A stretch of DNA of 64,000 nt from assembly GCF_001653235.2 (NCBI RefSeq), contig NC_035794.1, positions 744,001 through 808,000 on the forward strand. The letters are read 5' to 3'. The stretch comes from Pochonia chlamydosporia 170. Taxonomy: Eukaryota; Ascomycota; Sordariomycetes; Hypocreales; Clavicipitaceae. How positions within the stretch are numbered: the stretch's first letter is position 1; each line of letters opens with the position of its first letter. The notes under the pieces are model-generated. The model saw only the letters and a program-made list of their open reading frames with translations. It ran no database searches and had not been told where the DNA came from. Positions 59,531-64,000 of this stretch are shown here, piece after piece. A program made the position numbers and the translations under genes.

Positions 59531-60077
59531 ATGATGAAGTATTACATGGCTCTAGCTACACTTGCCAGCGTGGTCTGCGCGCAAGACACGTACGTATGTG
59601 TACCTTGTACCTTTGGAAAGGAAACTAATTTGGATAGGCGGTTGTTTTCTATCCCCCCGCAGCCGACGCCGAATGAGTCTTCGACTGGGGTCTTGACGAT
59701 TCTGCCTGTGCCTTCTTTGTCTACTGGGACGCCTAGCGGAGGGACTTCAGGGACTGTGTCTGGGTCGCAGCCTTCGGAGACGGTTGGGCCTACTACGATT
59801 GGGCATATCACGCCTGACCCGACGACGAGGTATGTTTTGCAAGACGTATCGTGATATAGATGGCTGATTGTGTAGTGGTGTTCCGACCGTTACTTCTGGC
59901 CAGACTAGCGCTTCTGCGCCGGGTACTACCACTGGGTCTGGTACGAGCGGTACGCAGAGCGGTTCTGGGTCTAGTAGTGGTACTGGGAGCCCGACGTCTA
60001 ATCCTGCTGCTGGGCCTACGGCTCACGGGTTTGTGGTTGGTGTTGTTGCGCTTGCTGGGTTGGCTGTGGCGATTTAG
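59531..60077 (+). CDS. Small GPI-anchored Ser/Thr/Gly-rich cell-surface protein
   Basis: This predicted secreted protein is probably held at the plasma membrane or wall by a GPI anchor. Three exons (59531-59593, 59663-59829, 59876-60077) give 143 residues. The first intron (GTATGT to CCGCAG, with an ACTAAT branch site) lies in frame, so an unspliced reading would insert 23 codons. I prefer splicing because of the branch site. The signal peptide is MMKYYMALATLASVVCA, with cleavage probably before QDT. The mature part is rich in Ser, Thr, Gly and Pro (STGTPSGGTSG, SGSGSSSGTGS), expected to be O-glycosylated. A hydrophobic end GFVVGVVALAGLAVAI follows a small-residue omega region (SNPAAG). No enzyme domain is seen; the function is unknown. 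The short 46-nt second intron is near the lower limit. Confidence 0.75.
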
Positions 60078-62112
60078 GGGAAGTGCGTGGATGGAGAGCG
60101 GGGATCTGCTTGTGTTACGTGGTGAGATTTGTGCAATGTGAGATGAGTGTTGTTGTATATACCTAGGTAGTTATTTGGATATACAGTTGACTTGTACTGA
60201 GATGTTTGTAGTGCAGTGGGGTGAGGTTTACGGGGAAGTTATTCGTTCTTTTTGTTGCGAGTGCAGAAATGAAGTTGCTGTGTATGTGCAAGAAGCACGC
60301 TGCATTTGACTGTGTAAATGGGATCTGACTAAATGATACCCAGCTGAATGAAATAGGTCTAAGCTATTTCACTGTGGTTCCTGTGATTCGGTGAAAGGTC
60401 AAAACCATACAATACCACGAATGCTGGCTGTAGAGAGTACACCCTCGCAAAGACTTTCAACTCGTAAAGTCCTCTCGCGTTCTCAGTGCAGTTGGTTGAT
60501 ATGCTGGCTGACAAGCACGGGGTTGGTGTTCAGAAACGCCAGGAAGATGAAAATCAGGCAATTTCACTTCAACCTCTGATGTTAAATGCTAGTCCATATG
60601 ATGTATGTTGTGTTTTGACGCACCGTCGATTCTGTCAGTGCTCGTGCTTGGCGTAGCTTTAGATGGGATATCGAGTCCCACGACACCATGGTCTCCATTC
60701 TGTTCATAAAGATAATTCGATTCTCTCCATGTTCGCAATCATCTTCCATAGTAGGGTTTCGGTCCTGTGTCGCTGCGACTGTAAATAAAGATTGCCGCCG
60801 CCCTCGTCTTTGCAATTTGGCCGTCTTCTGGTACACCAGTGTCAACACAGCTCCATCGAAGAACACCGCGGGATAAGTGATATTGGCTGCACCACGTGGA
60901 AGGTCGAAGCGACCCTTGGATTGTGCAGTTCTAGACGCATCCCAACAGTTTTCAATGCCAGAGCAATCCTGATCATGGGACGAACTGGTGGCTGAGCCTC
61001 ACTGAACCCTCCCACAATGACATCGCGTTGGGGTTGACGACGTCAATCTTCCGTGTCTCGTCTAAAGTTCTCAGCTGCCTGAGCCAAGTGTGGCAGACAG
61101 GCAGCCTTGAGGCGGTGCCAGAAGGTGGCGAATTAGGCAGGAGCGGCCTCCGAGCTCTTTCCACAATCTTCAATGCAACGTTTGTGCAGTATTGTGCAAA
61201 CGTGAAGGATTCGGGTGTAGAATCAGGGTCGGAGCATTCTATGCCCCGATCTGCCAGAGTCAACGGTCCTCATCTCGTCCGTAGACGTACTTGATTCACG
61301 TCACTTCTTAACGAAGACATCAAGCATCATCCATGTCCGTTGCGCAGTCATCACCTAACACCTCATCACTCACGGCAGTTGCAGAGCACCACGCCAATAG
61401 CATGGAAATATTGTGCGCAATGCCCTCGCTCGCAGGTTTGGCCGACGCTGATTTGTCCAGCACCCCTTGTCATCGACGCAGACACTCAAATGCTGCACCA
61501 AAAAAGCCACGACACGGCCAGCCCCATCGAACTGGCGGCCCTTGCTGACGGACGGGCCACGCCTTTTGCCTTGCTCTCCGTCCCGTGGATTGGATTGTGT
61601 GTCATCTCCACCGAGCGGGCGATGCCCACCTTGTCTTTGTTCTCCTGTCTCCTCCAGAAGAGATGGCGTCCATGTCTGACCAAACCAGACATCATCTCCA
61701 GCCACAAGAGAGTCTTGGAGGGGGATGCCCAGCCTCTGCCCCTCCTTTGGGTCGCCAGAATCAGCTTCAGTGGGCGGGCAGAGCCACTTTCTCTACCACT
61801 TGACCTGAGCAACTGAGGTCAACCATGACACCAGTTCCAAAGGCCCCTTCTCTTACGCCAACAGCCCTGCCTTGATTTTCCTCCTCCTTCATACTCCTGA
61901 ATATCTTGCCATCCAACACCTGGCCGTTTGCTTTCGTGCTGGTTTTGTATTTTGGCAAGCGGATTGCCGTTTCTTGTGCCTTTGTTCCCGTTTCTGTTTC
62001 GTGTGCAGACATTCACACATACATACACACGCACGCACACACACAGCCAAGCAGGCATTACATCACCCTCTACCCGCCACTTTCAGTAACATTTCACCCC
62101 CGCCTGCTGGAA
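60078..62112. other. Gene-free region
   Basis: No gene was recognised. It includes TACCTAGGTA near 60161-60170, CACGTG near 60894-60899, and a CA-rich tract near 62013-62045 in the leader of the next gene. Overlapping frames at 61340-61812 on both strands have no family resemblance. Confidence 0.5.
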
Positions 62113-64000
62113 ATGGCCAGCTACGACCCCTATGAGCGGGACGCACCCCGACGATACGTGCGAGAGGAGCGGCGAGACGACAGAGATCCTCGCTTTCTTG
62201 ACTCTCGCGACTATGGACGACCTGTTGTGTCCAGAGAACTAGTTCCTCGCGCTAGAGAGGACAGTGACTTGTCTGTTGAGGAAATCCGCCGAGACTTCCC
62301 CCCGCCCAGTGGCCGGGATATTCGCAGAGCCCGCTCCGCTGACCACGACCGCGGCGGCTATTACGATGATGACTACGATTACCGCCACGACCCTCGTTAC
62401 GACAGATCTCGTGAACGGGATCATGATCGCCATTTACGTCGCGGGGGATCTTACTATGAGGAAGAGGAGCGTAGGTCCAAGCACAAGAGCATGTCTAAGC
62501 AGGAAAAGATTATTGCAGCCGTCGCCGGCGCCGCCCTTCTTGCAGGCGGAAAAGAAATTTACGACCGCTATGAAGCAAAACAGGATGGAGTCGAAGTACA
62601 CCGAAACCCCCTCTCATCCGTCGCCTTGGCCGGTTTTGGTGCGTTGGCAGGATATCAAGGTGCCGAGTTCTACAGCAAGCAGCAAGCGAAAAAGGACCAG
62701 AAGACCAATTACATCCTCCACCGTGGCCGTGATGGACAAATCACCGAGTACTATTCTGAGGACGAGGATGACAAGCACAAAAAGGGTCACAAAAACTTCC
62801 TCGAGAGCGCTCTCGCCGCCACTGGTCTCGGTGCCGCTGTCAAGACACTGACTGGTGGAGGCAAAGACGACGACAGGCACTCTGACAACCGAAGCCGTGG
62901 TGGTAGCCCGTCGCGGTCCCGTGCCGGTTCGCCCCGCTCCCGAACCAGTGGTTCCGGAGCCAACAAGATGCAAAAGGCTGCCATGGCGTCTCTGCTCGCA
63001 GGCGCCACCGAAGCATTTCGCGTGGCAAAGGAGCCCGGCGGTTGGAAAGGTGAAAAGACGAAGCGCATTCTCACCGCCGCAGCTGGTGCTGCTACAGTCG
63101 ATGCTGCCCAGGGAGAGAACCACGGTAAATTGGGTCTCGCTGAGTCGGTTATCGGTGGTTTGGTGGGAAACCGTCTCATCAATGGCTCCAAGAAGGACAT
63201 CGAGGAAGACAAGGCAACTGGACGAAGCCGATCCCGATCTCGTGCCCGTTCACAGGGTGGAAATGGAGGCGGCGGAAGCGGCCTGGCAGCTCTGGCTACT
63301 GCTGGCTTGGGTGCTCTAGGAGCCAAGGCAGCGCTGGATCACCGTTCACGGTCTCGGAGTCGTGCTGACAGCCGGGGACGGAGCTATGACTCGAGAGACG
63401 GGTCGCCGGACAGAAGGCAGCGTAGCCGCAGCCGCAGTGTAGTCGACAAGGCTCGCAACAGCTTGGCGAAACTGGGAATCGGCAGCGGAGCCGTCGCTGT
63501 GGCCGATGACCACCGACGTCGCGACCAGGACGACTTTGATGATCGAGGCTCTTCACGACGATCTCGAAGATACTCTGATGAATACAGTGATGATGGCCGC
63601 CATGGAGGCGGCCGCAGCCGCGGAGGGGATGACTACGGATACGACAGACGTGGGGGTGGTGGCCGGCGAGACTCGTCTCGTAGACGAGGTGGAAGCCGTT
63701 ACGGATCCGACTCCGACCTGGGCGATTCGGATGAAGACGAGAGGAAAGCCAGAAAGATGAGAGGTAAGCAGATTATTACTACCGGTCTTGCTACTGTTGC
63801 GTCAATCCACGCGGTACACGGGGTTTATCAAAGCGTGGGGAAGAGGAATGCACGGCAAAGGGCTGTCAAGGAAGGTCGGCTCAGTCCGGCCGAGGCCAAA
63901 AAGCTCAAGACCAAGGCCATCATGAAGGATGCAGCGTCCGTCGGTATTGCCGCCATGGGCATTAAAGGCGCCATTGAAGAGATGAAAGAGGCCAAAGAGA
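62113..64000 (+). CDS. Arg/Asp/Tyr/Ser-rich fungal protein (DUF3824-like), partial
   Basis: The frame opens at ATG 62113 and runs past the right edge, so the C terminus is missing; 629 residues are visible. The N part is rich in Arg, Asp and Tyr (MASYDPYERDAPRRYVREER). Two Gly/Ala-rich hydrophobic segments (IIAAVAGAALLAGGKEIYDR at about 131-150 and LAGFGALAGYQGAEFY) look like glycine-zipper membrane-associating stretches. More Ala/Gly segments (MASLLAGATEAFRVAKEPGG, LAALATAGLGALGAKAALDH) alternate with RS repeats (RSRSRSRADSRGRS). This alternating architecture resembles the fungal DUF3824 family of unknown function; I assign it by composition only. No intron is needed in the visible part. Membrane or septal association is speculation. 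Confidence 0.7.
   Translation, partial: MASYDPYERDAPRRYVREERRDDRDPRFLDSRDYGRPVVSRELVPRAREDSDLSVEEIRRDFPPPSGRDIRRARSADHDRGGYYDDDYDYRHDPRYDRSRERDHDRHLRRGGSYYEEEERRSKHKSMSKQEKIIAAVAGAALLAGGKEIYDRYEAKQDGVEVHRNPLSSVALAGFGALAGYQGAEFYSKQQAKKDQKTNYILHRGRDGQITEYYSEDEDDKHKKGHKNFLESALAATGLGAAVKTLTGGGKDDDRHSDNRSRGGSPSRSRAGSPRSRTSGSGANKMQKAAMASLLAGATEAFRVAKEPGGWKGEKTKRILTAAAGAATVDAAQGENHGKLGLAESVIGGLVGNRLINGSKKDIEEDKATGRSRSRSRARSQGGNGGGGSGLAALATAGLGALGAKAALDHRSRSRSRADSRGRSYDSRDGSPDRRQRSRSRSVVDKARNSLAKLGIGSGAVAVADDHRRRDQDDFDDRGSSRRSRRYSDEYSDDGRHGGGRSRGGDDYGYDRRGGGGRRDSSRRRGGSRYGSDSDLGDSDEDERKARKMRGKQIITTGLATVASIHAVHGVYQSVGKRNARQRAVKEGRLSPAEAKKLKTKAIMKDAASVGIAAMGIKGAIEEMKEAKE

Noticed and set aside
1..64000. 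tRNA, 5S rRNA, transposons, RIP islands
   Set aside because: I looked for B-box-like words, dispersed 5S signatures, transposase or reverse-transcriptase frames and A/T-rich mutated tracts, and saw none that held up. A dedicated search (tRNAscan, Infernal, RepeatMasker) could overrule this.
1..64000. A secondary-metabolite or other functional gene cluster
   Set aside because: The genes are housekeeping or regulatory types from unrelated pathways, with no backbone synthase or tailoring enzymes.

Overview
This window is nuclear DNA of a filamentous ascomycete, most likely a Sordariomycete of the order Hypocreales. The evidence is the intron style (mostly 46-200 nt, GT-AG, with CTAAC/ACTAAT-like branch sites), roughly 50% GC, pyrimidine-rich 5' leaders, and typical filamentous-fungal gene families. 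The species was not determined. I see no plasmid, phage, CRISPR, rRNA or tRNA features and no recognisable transposon. Thirteen protein-coding genes are supported; all but three contain introns, and the splice junctions given here were worked out by frame continuity.

Layout, left to right. 0.4-4.4 kb: eIF3 subunit d and a bZIP transcription factor, both on the minus strand. 6.9-8.3 kb: a PlsC-type lysophospholipid acyltransferase followed by an apparently decayed C-terminal membrane tail. 9.8-15.6 kb: the Rim15 nutrient-signalling kinase. 18.7-20.8 kb: an MFS phosphate-transporter-like permease with a histidine-rich N terminus. 22.0-25.8 kb: a large regulator combining a Zn2Cys6-like cluster with C2H2 fingers (minus). 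29.5-30.8 kb: ethanolamine kinase (minus). 34.4-35.5 kb: a proline racemase superfamily enzyme with a Ser/Cys catalytic pair. 36.1-38.3 kb: Npr3, a subunit of the TORC1-inhibiting SEACIT/GATOR1 complex. 39.1-40.8 kb: a bHLH factor with a long loop (minus). 47.5-48.7 kb: Sft2, a Golgi vesicle-fusion membrane protein. 54.9-57.4 kb: a La-motif RNA-binding protein. 59.5-60.1 kb: a small GPI-anchored Ser/Thr-rich surface protein. 62.1 kb to the right edge: an Arg/Ser/Asp/Tyr-rich fungal protein, cut by the window.

The genes do not form an operon-like or biosynthetic cluster. A loose theme is nutrient signalling and phospholipid metabolism: Npr3 acts upstream of TORC1, Rim15 acts downstream of TORC1/PKA/Pho85, and the acyltransferase and ethanolamine kinase belong to membrane-lipid synthesis. 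This is probably coincidental neighbourhood.

Almost half of the window is gene-free. The long spacers (notably 40.8-47.5 and 48.7-54.9 kb) carry dispersed CCAGACCAGA-type runs, short palindromes (TACCTAGGTA, GTACGGAGTAC), a perfect 16-copy AAACC microsatellite, a degenerate ~80-bp tandem repeat, and many A/T homopolymers. I did not find a clearly new biological system. The most informative oddities are the in-frame TGA-interrupted tail of the acyltransferase, the Ser/Cys racemase-family enzyme, the GC-AG intron inside the bZIP basic region, and the ~80-bp repeat.
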